A stretch of 64,000 nucleotides of DNA from Cupriavidus cauae (GTDB lineage Bacteria > Pseudomonadota > Gammaproteobacteria > Burkholderiales > Burkholderiaceae): positions 248,001 to 312,000 of the forward strand of contig NZ_VWRN01000045.1 in assembly GCF_008632125.1 (NCBI RefSeq). The letters are read 5' to 3'. The notes beneath the pieces were generated by a model that ran no database searches, had not been told where the DNA came from, and worked only from the letters and a program-made list of their open reading frames with translations. This document shows, one piece after another, positions 8,538-17,266 of the stretch (within the stretch, counting starts at the first letter, position 1; every line of letters starts with the position of its first letter). The translations under genes and the position numbers were made by a program.

Positions 8538-9263
8538 ATGCCGGCGCATCGATACGCCATTTACCTGGCTCCCAACGAGCCGTTCCGGACCTTCGGCCAG
8601 CACTGGCTGGGCCGCGACGCCGATACCGGCGAGCCGTCGCCGCCGCCGCGCGAGATGGCCGCGCGTCCCGCCGAGTGGGTCGAGGCGCCGGCCCATTACG
8701 GCCTGCACGCCACGCTGAAGCCGCCGTTCCGCCTCGCCGAAGGGACCGGGCCCGCGATGCTGGACGACGCCATGCGCGAGTTTGCCGGCACTCGTACTCC
8801 GTTCGACGTTCCGCTGACGCTGCGCGCGCTGCGCGGCTTCCTGGCGTGGTGCCTTGCCGACGAGCCGGAAGCCATACGCGCCGTGCATCAGCTGGCCGAC
8901 GCCAGCGTGCGGGACATGGACCGATTCCGCGCGCCGCCCACGCCGGACGAGATCGCGCGGCGCAAGCCGGAGCGGTTGTCCCCGCTGGAGCGGCAGATGC
9001 TGCGCGACTGGGGCTATCCCTATCTGTTCGACGCCTTCACCTTCCATATCACGCTGACCGGCATGCTGGACGCCGAGCGGCAGGCCGCGGCGTTGGCCCA
9101 ACTGTCGTCGGCGGCCGGCACGCTGCTCGACACGCCGCTCCGTGTGGACAGCGTCAGCGTGTTCGTGCAGCCCGAGCCCGGGGCCGATTTCGTGGCGGCG
9201 CGCCACTATGGCTTCGATGGACGAACCCGCGATGGCGCCGGCGCGGCGTACCTGCCGGCATGA
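8538..9263 (+). CDS. DUF1045 phosphonate-operon protein, 2H phosphoesterase fold
   Basis: A 241-residue protein of the DUF1045 family, regularly found in phn operons. Two H-x-T motifs, HAT at residues 57-59 (YGLHATLKPPF) and HIT at 170-172 (FTFHITLTG), are the paired catalytic motifs of 2H phosphoesterases, which open 2',3'-type cyclic phosphates. No phnP gene is visible in the locus, so it may act on the ribose cyclic phosphate product of PhnJ; that role is inference. The next gene, phnN, overlaps its stop codon by four bases (ATGA). Confidence 0.88.
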   Translation: MPAHRYAIYLAPNEPFRTFGQHWLGRDADTGEPSPPPREMAARPAEWVEAPAHYGLHATLKPPFRLAEGTGPAMLDDAMREFAGTRTPFDVPLTLRALRGFLAWCLADEPEAIRAVHQLADASVRDMDRFRAPPTPDEIARRKPERLSPLERQMLRDWGYPYLFDAFTFHITLTGMLDAERQAAALAQLSSAAGTLLDTPLRVDSVSVFVQPEPGADFVAARHYGFDGRTRDGAGAAYLPA

Positions 9264-9859
9264 GCGCGCCGCATCGCCTTGACGGCACTGGCCTGTTCTA
9301 TCTGATGGGGCCTTCTGGCAGCGGGAAGGATTCGCTGCTGCGCGCGCTGCGCGAGCGCCTGGGCGGCGACGACCGGCTGGTCGTGGCGCACCGCTATATC
9401 ACGCGTCCCGCGGATGCCAACGAGGCCTCCGTCGCGCTGACGACGGAGGAGTTCCAGCGCCGCGTCGCGCTGGGTTGCATGGCGATGCACTGGCACAGCC
9501 ATGGCCTGCACTACGGCATCGGCATCGAGATCGAGCAATGGCTCCAGCGCGGCATCAAGGTCGTGGTCAACGGCTCGCGCGAGTACCTGCCGCAGGCGGT
9601 GGCGCGCTATCCGAAGCTGTGCGCGCTCCATGTGCGCGTGTCGCCGGCCGCGCTGGCCGCACGCTTGCGTCAGCGCGGCCGGGAGTCGGAGGAGGCGATC
9701 GCACGGCGTCTGGCGCGTGCCACCGCTGCGTTCGATGTGCCGGCCGGTTGCCGACTTGTCGAGATCGACAACAGCGGGGCGCTGCAAGCCGCCGTCGAGG
9801 CGTTGGCAAAGGCCATCGGCATGACGCCGGCCACCAGTCGGGCCGGCGAACTGACCTGA
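9260..9859 (+). CDS. phnN: Ribose 1,5-bisphosphokinase PhnN
   Basis: A 199-residue kinase of the guanylate-kinase-like P-loop fold that phosphorylates ribose 1,5-bisphosphate to PRPP, feeding the C-P lyase product back to central metabolism. The Walker A GPSGSGKD is at residues 17-24; HRYITRPAD and HGLHYGI correspond to substrate-binding segments of PhnN. The start overlaps the stop of the DUF1045 gene, so the two are co-translated. Length agrees with E. coli PhnN (185). Confidence 0.95.
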   Translation: MSAPHRLDGTGLFYLMGPSGSGKDSLLRALRERLGGDDRLVVAHRYITRPADANEASVALTTEEFQRRVALGCMAMHWHSHGLHYGIGIEIEQWLQRGIKVVVNGSREYLPQAVARYPKLCALHVRVSPAALAARLRQRGRESEEAIARRLARATAAFDVPAGCRLVEIDNSGALQAAVEALAKAIGMTPATSRAGELT

Positions 9860-9929
9860 CGCCCCGCCGGGCGACTCGCTTGAGTACCCGCCTTGCGACG
9901 CGCCTGATCGCCGGCTTGGCGACTCGTCC

Positions 9930-10739
9930 TCAGACCAGCACCTTGCGGATCTGCGCGGACAGCACGTCGATCACCGTCACGAAGGCGATGATCAGCAGCA
10001 TCACCGCGCAGGTCTGTGCGTACTGGAAGCTGCGGATGATCTCCCACAGCACGGTGCCGATGCCGCCGGCGCCGACGATGCCGACCACCGAGGCCGAGCG
10101 GACATTGGACTCGAAGCGGTAGAGCGCAAACGACAGCCACAGCGGCAGCACCTGCGGGATCACGCCATAGACGATCTCTTCCAGCCGGCCCGCACCGGTG
10201 GCGCGCACGCCCTCGACCGGACGCGGATCGATGGCCTCGACCGCCTCGGCGAACAGCTTGGCCAGCACGCCCGTGGTGTGGATCCAGATGGCCAGCACGC
10301 CGGCGAACGGACCGAGGCCGACGGCCACGATAAACAGCATCGCGAACACCATCTCGTTGATGGCGCGCGAGGCGTCCATCAGGCGCCGCGCCGGCTGGTA
10401 GACCCAGGCCGGCACGATATTGGTCGAACACAGCAGGCCCAGCGGCACCGCCACCGCGACCGCCAGCGCGGTGCCCCAGACGGCGATCTGCACGGTGACG
10501 AGCATCTCGTCGAGATAGTGGCGCCAGTCGCGGAAGTCGGGCGGGAAGAAGTCGGCGGCGAACTGCGCCATATTGCCGGAATCGCGCAGCAGATCCAGCG
10601 GGCGCATGTCGGCGCCTTGCCAGGACAGGGCCAGCATGGCGAGCACGATGGCCCAGACGAGCATCGCGTAAAGGGAGGTGCGCGGCGGCCGGCCGCTCGC
10701 TTGCGGTGAAGGCAGGCCGGGCTTGGCGGTGGCGGTCAT
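9930..10739 (-). CDS. phnE: Phosphonate ABC transporter permease PhnE
   Basis: A 269-residue inner-membrane permease with about six hydrophobic segments and the binding-protein-dependent transport signature around [19 protein letters not shown], which contacts the ATPase. It pairs with PhnC and PhnD for phosphonate uptake. The ATG at 10739 (MTATAKPG) gives the family length; upstream codons to 10868 are poor in coding character. A clear Shine-Dalgarno sequence is lacking, and a 162-base gap with imperfect repeats separates it from phnD. Confidence 0.93.
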   Translation of the reverse strand: MTATAKPGLPSPQASGRPPRTSLYAMLVWAIVLAMLALSWQGADMRPLDLLRDSGNMAQFAADFFPPDFRDWRHYLDEMLVTVQIAVWGTALAVAVAVPLGLLCSTNIVPAWVYQPARRLMDASRAINEMVFAMLFIVAVGLGPFAGVLAIWIHTTGVLAKLFAEAVEAIDPRPVEGVRATGAGRLEEIVYGVIPQVLPLWLSFALYRFESNVRSASVVGIVGAGGIGTVLWEIIRSFQYAQTCAVMLLIIAFVTVIDVLSAQIRKVLV

Positions 10740-10804
10740 GAGGGGAATCCGTAGAAGGCAAGGGGCAGGGCCGTGCACGTCGCAAGCCCTGCGGTATATC
10801 CGAC

Positions 10805-10901
10805 GATCGGCAATGACTGCGCGACGATTGCCCGATGATTGCGCGCTTGCTGCACGGTCACCGCGCAATCACCGAACCATCACTGCACGGTCACTGCACA
10901 A
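10805..10901. repeat. Degenerate direct repeats between phnD and phnE
   Basis: The gap holds imperfect copies of units resembling CACTGCACGGT and CACTGCACAAT, best seen at 10880-10912, running up to and into the phnD stop codon (10902-10904). No U-run hairpin is obvious. The array lengthens the intercistronic gap inside an otherwise expected phnCDE operon. Confidence 0.6.
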
Positions 10902-11882
10902 TCACTGCGTGCCGACGGCCTTGTCGAGCTCGGCCAGGCGGCGCGACACATCGGCCAGGCGCTTCTCCTTGTCGGCCGCGGCCAGCGTGCCGTCCGACTC
11001 GATGCGAGCCTTCTCCTTGGCCAGCTCGATCTGGCGGATCGGCACCAGCTGCGCATCGCTGGAGGGGCGGAAGCCCTGGTAGGTCAGCGTGGCGAGCACC
11101 TGCTTCTCGCGCGCGGCGTCGGCGCCCTTGCCGTAGTTGACGAAGAAGGTCTGGATCTTCTGCTTCATGTCGGCCGGCAGGTCCTTGCGATACACCATCG
11201 GATCGGCCGGAATCAGCGGCGATTTCCACAGCACGCGCAGCTGGTCATAGGGATTCTTGCCGGTGTTGACGCGATAGCGCCCGAGGTTTTCGGTATTGTT
11301 CACCGCGACATCGACCTGCTTGTTCAGCACCGACAGCAGGTTCGCCTCGTGGTTGCCGATGCGCACGGCCTTGAACAGCGTCTTCGGTTCCACCTTGTTG
11401 GCGGCCCACAGGTAGTAGCCGGGGACCAGCGTGCCGGAGGTCGAATTCGGATCGCCGGCGCCGTAGGACAGCTCCTTGCCGCGCTTGATCACGTCCTCGA
11501 CCGACTTCAGGTCGCTGTCCTTGCTGACGATCAGCAGCGACCAGTAGCCGGGATTGCCGTCCTTGTCGACCACCGAGGCAAACACCTCGCCGTTGGCGCG
11601 ATCGACCGCCTCCATCGCCGACTTGTTGCCGAACCAGGCGATCTGCACCTTGTTGAAGCGCATGCCCTCGATGATGCCGGCATAGTCCGACGCGAAGAAC
11701 GGCTTGACCGGCACGCCGAGCGCCTTGCTCAGATCGTCGATCAGCGGCTGCCACGCGGTCTTCAGGTTGGACGACGACTCGGTCGAGATGAAGCCGATGC
11801 TCAGCGGCCTGGCGTCCTGCGCCAGGGCAGGGGCGGCGGCAATCGCGGAGGTAATCAGGGCAAGGAAGGTTCTGCGAAGCAT
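10902..11882 (-). CDS. phnD: Phosphonate ABC transporter substrate-binding protein PhnD
   Basis: A 326-residue periplasmic binding protein. The first 22 residues are a Sec signal peptide ending ALA-Q. The mature part begins LSIGFISTESSSNLKTAW and contains DYAGIIEGMRFNKVQIAWFG and YGAGDPNSTSGTLVPGYYL, the phosphonate-contacting segments of the family. A charged C-terminal helix (about 285-322) resembles the coiled tail of other PhnD proteins. The ATG at 11882 has GGAG seven bases upstream. Confidence 0.96.
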   Translation of the reverse strand: MLRRTFLALITSAIAAAPALAQDARPLSIGFISTESSSNLKTAWQPLIDDLSKALGVPVKPFFASDYAGIIEGMRFNKVQIAWFGNKSAMEAVDRANGEVFASVVDKDGNPGYWSLLIVSKDSDLKSVEDVIKRGKELSYGAGDPNSTSGTLVPGYYLWAANKVEPKTLFKAVRIGNHEANLLSVLNKQVDVAVNNTENLGRYRVNTGKNPYDQLRVLWKSPLIPADPMVYRKDLPADMKQKIQTFFVNYGKGADAAREKQVLATLTYQGFRPSSDAQLVPIRQIELAKEKARIESDGTLAAADKEKRLADVSRRLAELDKAVGTQ

Positions 11883-11976
11883 GGGTGACTCCGATGCGAA
11901 AGTAGGAGCGGAAAGGGACGGAAGGAGCCGGAAGGGGCCGGAATGACTACCAATGGCCGCGAATGGCAGCCCGCAA

Positions 11977-12828
11977 TCAGGCGGCCGCAAGATCCATCGT
12001 GACGGTGGCAGGCACGGGCGAGCCGTCGATCGGCATCGCGATCCGGTCGGGCAGCAGGTCATGCAGCAGCTCGTCTGCCTCGGTACCGTAGAGATCGCGC
12101 AGCATGCGCTGCGTCAGCGCATGCGACGGACCGTCGTAGACGACCTTGCCATGGCGCAACGCCACCACGCGCGGGCAGTAGCGCATGGCGATGTCGACCT
12201 GATGCAGCGACACCACCACGGCGACCTTGTGCGTGCGATTGATCTGCGTGAGCAGCGACATCACGCGGCGCGACGATTCCGGATCGAGCGAGGCGATCGG
12301 CTCGTCGGCGAGGATCACGCGGGCGTTCTGCACCAGCGTCCGTGCGATGGCCGCGCGCTGCTGCTGGCCGCCCGACAGCGTCGAAGCACGTTGAAAGGCA
12401 TAGTCGTCTATACCAACTTGCGCAAGCGCATCGAGCCCGGCGCGCAGTTCATCGGCCTTGAAATAGCGAAGCAGGCCGCGCCATTTCGGGATGCGGCTCA
12501 GCATGCCGATCATCACGTTGGTGATCACCGGCAGCCGCCCGACCAGATTGAACTGCTGGAAAACGAAGCCGATCTCGGCGCGGGCCTTGCGGACCTCCGC
12601 TGCCAGCCGGCCATCGCGCTGCACGGTGCGGCCATGCACCACGATCTCGCCGCTGTCGGCGGCGACGAAGCCTGCCACGTGACGCAGCAGCGTGGACTTG
12701 CCGGAGCCAGATGCGCCCAGCAGGGCCACCATTTCACCGGGCGCCACCTGCAGCGTGACGTCGTCCAGGGCCTTGCGGTCGGCTCGGAACGACTTGCTCA
12801 GGCCGCGCACTTCTATTGCATGGGTCAT
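11977..12828 (-). CDS. phnC: Phosphonate ABC transporter ATP-binding protein PhnC
   Basis: A 283-residue ATPase. Walker [10 protein letters not shown] is at residues 38-46, Q-loop in FVFQQFNL, signature LSGGQQQR, Walker [13 protein letters not shown] and the H-loop in SLHQVD. It begins the phnCDE unit, and GGGAG stands before the ATG. The 94 bases between phnC and phnD contain purine-rich imperfect repeats. It is divergent from a phospholipase C cassette, sharing a 255-base upstream region. Confidence 0.96.
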   Translation of the reverse strand: MTHAIEVRGLSKSFRADRKALDDVTLQVAPGEMVALLGASGSGKSTLLRHVAGFVAADSGEIVVHGRTVQRDGRLAAEVRKARAEIGFVFQQFNLVGRLPVITNVMIGMLSRIPKWRGLLRYFKADELRAGLDALAQVGIDDYAFQRASTLSGGQQQRAAIARTLVQNARVILADEPIASLDPESSRRVMSLLTQINRTHKVAVVVSLHQVDIAMRYCPRVVALRHGKVVYDGPSHALTQRMLRDLYGTEADELLHDLLPDRIAMPIDGSPVPATVTMDLAAA

Positions 12829-13083
12829 GTCGACTCCCTTGCTGGAATGACGAGCGCATTCTGGGGGGAGGTGATGACAGAGCGATGACGGCAGGGCAAG
12901 GGTGGCGCCGCGGCAAGCGCGGAGCGAAGCGGCGGGCCAAGCGGAGGGTCGCGCGAGGCCGGCAGCGGAATCGGCAACGAGGATTCGTAGTTGTGCTCAT
13001 GTGTCAAGGAACTGACATTTGGGCTACCAACAATGCAGGCCAACGATCACGCTGTCCCTTTTCCCCACCACGGAACTCCAGCC
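12829..13083. promoter_or_regulatory. Divergent intergenic region phnC / lipoprotein-phospholipase C
   Basis: This region must hold the promoters of both phnCDE (-) and the lipoprotein-phospholipase cassette (+). The clearest element is the inverted repeat TGTCA-6-TGACA at 13002-13017. Its minus-strand face also contains TTGACA, which could serve as a -35, although no good -10 follows at standard spacing. No GTnTAnAC operator is present, unlike upstream of phnG. I could not identify a canonical Pho box. Confidence 0.45.
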
Positions 13084-13290
13084 ATGCTCCCCTCCTTCGC
13101 TTCCCTTTGGCGGCGCGGCCCCACGCTGCCGCTCGCGGCCTCTGCCATCCTGGCCGCGCTGCTGCTGGCCGGCTGCGGCGGCGGCGACGATGGCGCGACC
13201 CTGTCGCCATCGGCCGCACCCGACACCACCAACCCGAACGGCAAGCTGCCCGGCAAGCCCGGCAGCTGCTCGAGCCGCTGCGCGCCCTGA
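13084..13290 (+). CDS. Small lipoprotein ending in RCAP, upstream of phospholipase C
   Basis: A 68-residue precursor. A positively charged N-terminus and hydrophobic core lead to the lipobox LLAG-C at residue 30; the mature peptide is only about 39 residues, starting CGGGDDG, rich in proline and ending SCSSRCAP. The ATG at 13084 is the second in-frame start and gives a normal signal peptide. It lies 33 bases before a phospholipase C gene. A second lipoprotein with the same layout (CGG..DD, proline-rich, C-terminal RCAP) precedes another phospholipase C at 47784. Function unknown; an accessory role for the lipase is inference. Confidence 0.75.
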   Translation: MLPSFASLWRRGPTLPLAASAILAALLLAGCGGGDDGATLSPSAAPDTTNPNGKLPGKPGSCSSRCAP

Positions 13291-13323
13291 CTCTCCTCCG
13301 CCCCCAACGAAAAAGAATCCGCC

Positions 13324-15537
13324 ATGACATTCAATCCGTCGAAGCGACAATTCCTGAAGGCATCGCTGGGCACCGGCGCCGCGGCCGCCGTGCTGGCGAG
13401 CTTCCCGCCGAGCATCCGGCGCGCGCTGGCGATCGAGGCCCACAATGCGACGGGCACCATCAAGGACGTCAAGCACGTCGTGATGGTGATGCTCGAGAAC
13501 CGTTCGTTCGACAGCTATTTCGGCACGTTCAAGGGTGTGCGCGGCTACGGTGATCGCTTCCCGATTCCATTGCGCAACGGCCGCACCGCGCTGTACCAGA
13601 CCGATGCCAACGGCAACATCCTGACGCCTTATCACCTCGACGAATCGATCGGCAACGCGCAGCGCGCCGGCGGCACGCCGCACAACTGGGCCGACTCGCA
13701 GGCGGCGTGGGACCATGGCCGCATGGACCGCTGGCCGGTGGCCAAGCAGCCGCTGTCGATGGGCTACTACGACGAGGCCGAGGTGACGTTCCAGCGCGCG
13801 CTGGCCGATGCCTTCACGCTGTGCGATGCCTACCATTGCGGCATCCATACCGGCACCATCGCCAACCGCCTGTTTTACTGGACCGGCTCCAACGGCCCTA
13901 CCGGCGACAACGTCGCGGTGACGGTCAACGAGTTCAACGGCGGCGCCGACGTGGGTCCTTCGACGGAAGGCTGGACCTGGGACACCTATGCGGACCGTCT
14001 GCAGGCCGCCGGCGTCAGCTGGAAGGTCTACCAGAACATCCCCGACAACTTCGGCTGCAACCAGATGATGAGCTTCCGTCATTGGCGCGCCGAGATGGAG
14101 AAGATGCCGGCCGGACGGCAGGTGTCGAACACCAACGCGCCGGGCTTCAATCCGCCGTACGATCCGGCGATCGACGATCGCTACAGCCCCTTTGCCAAGG
14201 GCTTCTGCAACACGATGGCCGACGGCGGCTTCCTGCAGGCGCTGCGCGACGACGTGCAGAACGGACGCCTGCCCGAAGTGTCGTGGATCATCCCGCCGGC
14301 CGAATTCAGCGAGCACCCCGGGCCGTCGAGCCCGGCCAAGGGCGGCTGGTATGTGCAGGCGATTCTCGATGCGCTGACCTCCGATCCCGAGGTATGGAGC
14401 AAGACCGCGCTGATCATCAACTACGACGAGAACGACGGTTTCTTCGACCACCTGCCGCCGCCGACCGCGCCGTCGCGCAATCCGGATGGCACCGTCGCCG
14501 GCAAATCGACGCTGTCGGATGCGCAGATGGCCTTCGAATACCACGACTATCAGCCGGCGACGCCCAAGCAGCCGGCCCGCGACGGCCGGCCTTACGGACC
14601 GGGTCCGCGCGTGCCGATGTGGATCGTCTCGCCGTGGAGCCGCGGCGGCTGGGTCAATTCCGAGGTGTTCGACCATACCTCCGTGATCCGCTTCCTCGAG
14701 GCGCGCTTCGGCGTGATGGAGCCGCAGATCAGCCCGTACCGCCGCGCGGTCTGCGGGGACCTGACCAGCGCATTCAATTTCGCCACGCCGAACGCCAACC
14801 CGCTGCCGGAGCTGGCGGGCCGCACCACGCGCGCCGAGGCCACCAGCCTGACGGCCGCGCAACACGCCATGCCGAAGATCCCGGTGCCGGCCACGCCGGC
14901 GCTGCCGGTGCAGGACCCGGGCACGCGTCCCTCGCGGGCGCTGCCGTACGAACTGCACACCAGCGCGCGCGTCGATGCCCGCAACAACCGGCTGCAACTG
15001 CTGTTTGCCAACGCCAGCGCGCGCAGCGTCGGCGCTGTCTTCCACGTCTACGACCGCCTGCATCTGGACCGCATTCCGCGCCGCATCGTCGTCGAGGCCG
15101 GCAAGACGCTCGACGACGTCTGGGATATCGGCGCGGACGGAGGCAAGTACGACCTGTGGGTGCTGGGCCCGAACGGCTTTCACCGCAGCTTCGTCGGCGA
15201 TGCGGCGGAGCAGGGCGAGGCCATGCCGGAAATCCAGGTCTGCTACAACCCGTGCGATCGGCCCACCGTGCAGGTCAAGCTGCATAACAACGGCCGCCGG
15301 CCGATTCGCTTCACGGCCGAAGCGCTGGCGTATCGCAGCGACGGCCCGTGGACGCGCATGGTCCCGCCTGGCAAGGTCGTCGAGTTCGAATGGGCGATCG
15401 CGGACGCCGGCTGCTGGTACGACTTCGTCGTGACCTGCGACGCGAGTCCGGCGTTCCGCCGCCGCTTTGCCGGGCGGATGGAAACGGGCAAGGACCTGGT
15501 CAGCGATCCGGCGATGGGGCAGGTCGGACAGGTTTGA
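13324..15537 (+). CDS. Non-haemolytic-type phospholipase C (copy 1)
   Basis: A 737-residue secreted phosphoesterase of the bacterial PlcN/PlcH family, which cleaves phosphatidylcholine-type lipids to diacylglycerol and a phosphoalcohol. Residues 1-36 form a Tat signal (SKRQFLKASLG then alanine-rich core). The catalytic domain has ENRSFD at 58-63, EHPGPSSPAKGGW and NYDENDGFFDHL; two beta-sandwich C-terminal repeats of the DUF756 type follow (about 530-730). Two paralogues lie at 45359-47503 and 47980-50226. Context beside phnCDE suggests phosphorus scavenging. Substrate choice (choline, ethanolamine or sphingolipid) cannot be read from sequence. Confidence 0.92.
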   Translation: MTFNPSKRQFLKASLGTGAAAAVLASFPPSIRRALAIEAHNATGTIKDVKHVVMVMLENRSFDSYFGTFKGVRGYGDRFPIPLRNGRTALYQTDANGNILTPYHLDESIGNAQRAGGTPHNWADSQAAWDHGRMDRWPVAKQPLSMGYYDEAEVTFQRALADAFTLCDAYHCGIHTGTIANRLFYWTGSNGPTGDNVAVTVNEFNGGADVGPSTEGWTWDTYADRLQAAGVSWKVYQNIPDNFGCNQMMSFRHWRAEMEKMPAGRQVSNTNAPGFNPPYDPAIDDRYSPFAKGFCNTMADGGFLQALRDDVQNGRLPEVSWIIPPAEFSEHPGPSSPAKGGWYVQAILDALTSDPEVWSKTALIINYDENDGFFDHLPPPTAPSRNPDGTVAGKSTLSDAQMAFEYHDYQPATPKQPARDGRPYGPGPRVPMWIVSPWSRGGWVNSEVFDHTSVIRFLEARFGVMEPQISPYRRAVCGDLTSAFNFATPNANPLPELAGRTTRAEATSLTAAQHAMPKIPVPATPALPVQDPGTRPSRALPYELHTSARVDARNNRLQLLFANASARSVGAVFHVYDRLHLDRIPRRIVVEAGKTLDDVWDIGADGGKYDLWVLGPNGFHRSFVGDAAEQGEAMPEIQVCYNPCDRPTVQVKLHNNGRRPIRFTAEALAYRSDGPWTRMVPPGKVVEFEWAIADAGCWYDFVVTCDASPAFRRRFAGRMETGKDLVSDPAMGQVGQV

Positions 15538-15557
15538 GGCGTGCCGGAAGCCGTCTC

Positions 15558-15634
15558 CTGAGTCGGCGCTGAGTCGGTGCTGAGTCGGCGCTGAGTCGGC
15601 GCTGAGTCGGCTCCCGAGTCCGCTCCCGAGTCGG
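15558..15634. repeat. 11-bp tandem array CTGAGTCGGCG, 5 copies plus degenerate copies
   Basis: Five consecutive 11-mers (15558-15612) with one change each at most are followed by CCCGAGTC-type degenerate copies. The array begins 20 bases after the phospholipase C stop codon. Confidence 0.85.
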
Positions 15635-15681
15635 TCCCCAAGCCGGCTCGTGAAGTCGTTCCCTGAAGTCGTCCGCTGAAC

Positions 15682-15717
15682 GAAGCGCGGTCCCGCCCCG
15701 GGGCAGGACCGCGCTTC
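15682..15717. terminator. Bidirectional hairpin between convergent genes
   Basis: A perfect 12-bp stem, GAAGCGCGGTCC at 15682-15693 pairing with GGACCGCGCTTC at 15706-15717, encloses a GC-rich 12-base loop. It lies between the convergent phospholipase C and serine hydrolase genes and its 3' arm runs into the latter's stop codon. There is no U-run, so termination efficiency is uncertain. Confidence 0.55.
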
Positions 15718-17266
15718 AGCTCGTCCGCATGAAGGTCCCCAGCCCCTCCTGGTCGTAGTACTCCAGCGTCAGCCGGTCGCTGCCGAACCAGACGCGCGAG
15801 ATCGTGCCCGGCGTCGCGTTCTCGTTGCGCAGCCGGAACGTGTAGACGTCGCCGTCCCAGTGCGACAGCGGCAGCACCAGCGGCGTGGGGCCGATCGTCA
15901 GCACCAGTGCACCCGCGGATTCGCGTACCGTGATCGGCCCGTAGTAATCGTTGGCATAGTCGCCGGCATAGAGCGACAGCGCTCGCGGCGGCAGCGGCGA
16001 GGCCGGCGGCGTGGCGCCCACCAGCCCGCCTTCCGGCGCCAGCACGGGCGCCAGCGCCTCCTCGATGATGGTCGCCCAGTCGCGCTGGATCGCGCCGTAA
16101 TCCACCAGATCGAAGAACTGGTTGTTGATCGTCTCCGGCACGCCGATCGGAAAGCCGTTGGTCAGCGTGACGATCGCCAGATTCAGCGAGGGCACCGCGA
16201 GGAAAGCCGTCGCGGCACCGAGCGCGAACGCGCCGGAGTGGTTGTACATCGCGCGGCCGGCAGGATTCGTGCCGACGTTGAAGCCATAGCCGTAGAAGCC
16301 CGCCGGACGCCCGTCGGCCGGCGGCGTGGACTGGTTGTGCGGCGCGATCGCTTCCTTCAGCGCACTGGCGTCGACGATGCGCCTGCCTTCGAACATGCCT
16401 TCGCCGAGCATCATGACGAGCCAGCGCGCCACGTCGTTGACCGAAGCGCTGACCCCGCCGGCCGGCGATTGCGCATCGGGATCGCGCACCGGACCGCGTA
16501 TCCACGCGCCGTTCTCGCGCACATGGCCGACCGCGCGATTGTCGCGGGCCAGATAGTCGGCGTGGCGCGAACTGGTGCGCGCCATGCCGAGCGGACGATA
16601 GAGGGTCTGCTCCGACAGCGTGGCCCAGTCCATCGCCGCCGCGGTGGCGACCGCTTCGGCGGCGGCGGTCAGGCCGAAATTGGTGTACTGGTACGAGGCG
16701 CGAAACGGATGCAGCGGCAGGAAGCGCAATCGCTCCAGTACCTGGCGACGGTCATAGCCCATGTCCTCGAGCCGATCGCCCGCATGGTCCGGCAGGCCCG
16801 AGCGGTGCGAATACAGGTCCGCCACCGTCAGCACCGGATTGACCTCGGGATCGGACAGGGCGAACCAGGGCAATTGCGATTGCACGGGGGTGTCCCACCG
16901 GAGGCGTCCGATGCCGACCTGATGCGCGACCACCATGGCGCCGAGCGATTTCGACATCGAGGCGAGCTGGAACACGGTATCGGCGTCGACCGCCGCGCCC
17001 TCGTCGACGGCGCGCTTGCCGAATCCCTTGGCATAGACGACTTGATTGCCGCGGACCACCGCCGTCGCTACCCCCGGCACACCGGTGCGGGACATCTGGT
17101 CGGTGACGAGCTTGTCGACGCTGGCGATGGCCTGCGCGATCCGGGCTTCCGGCACGGGAGGAGATGGCGGGGAGGGCGGGGGATCGTCGTCGTCGCCACC
17201 GCAGGCGGCGAGCGCCGATCCCAGCGTGGCGACGAGAAACGTGCGGCGCGAATGCAAGGTCGTCAT
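15716..17266 (-). CDS. Serine hydrolase lipoprotein, beta-lactamase/CubicO (class C) family
   Basis: A 516-residue exported enzyme. The N-terminus SRRTFLVATLGSALAAC combines a twin-arginine motif with a lipobox (Cys22), followed by an acidic and proline-rich linker. The penicillin-binding fold has the SxxK motif SMSK at residues 103-106 and a YTN segment near 207. A later HSG segment (in NHSGAF) resembles the family's HxG element. A C-terminal beta-rich domain of about 100 residues (GDYANDYYGPITV) resembles the DUF3471-type tail of these esterases and peptidases. ATG at 17266 has AGGGGAA upstream. Substrate unknown. Confidence 0.88.
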   Translation of the reverse strand: MTTLHSRRTFLVATLGSALAACGGDDDDPPPSPPSPPVPEARIAQAIASVDKLVTDQMSRTGVPGVATAVVRGNQVVYAKGFGKRAVDEGAAVDADTVFQLASMSKSLGAMVVAHQVGIGRLRWDTPVQSQLPWFALSDPEVNPVLTVADLYSHRSGLPDHAGDRLEDMGYDRRQVLERLRFLPLHPFRASYQYTNFGLTAAAEAVATAAAMDWATLSEQTLYRPLGMARTSSRHADYLARDNRAVGHVRENGAWIRGPVRDPDAQSPAGGVSASVNDVARWLVMMLGEGMFEGRRIVDASALKEAIAPHNQSTPPADGRPAGFYGYGFNVGTNPAGRAMYNHSGAFALGAATAFLAVPSLNLAIVTLTNGFPIGVPETINNQFFDLVDYGAIQRDWATIIEEALAPVLAPEGGLVGATPPASPLPPRALSLYAGDYANDYYGPITVRESAGALVLTIGPTPLVLPLSHWDGDVYTFRLRNENATPGTISRVWFGSDRLTLEYYDQEGLGTFMRTS

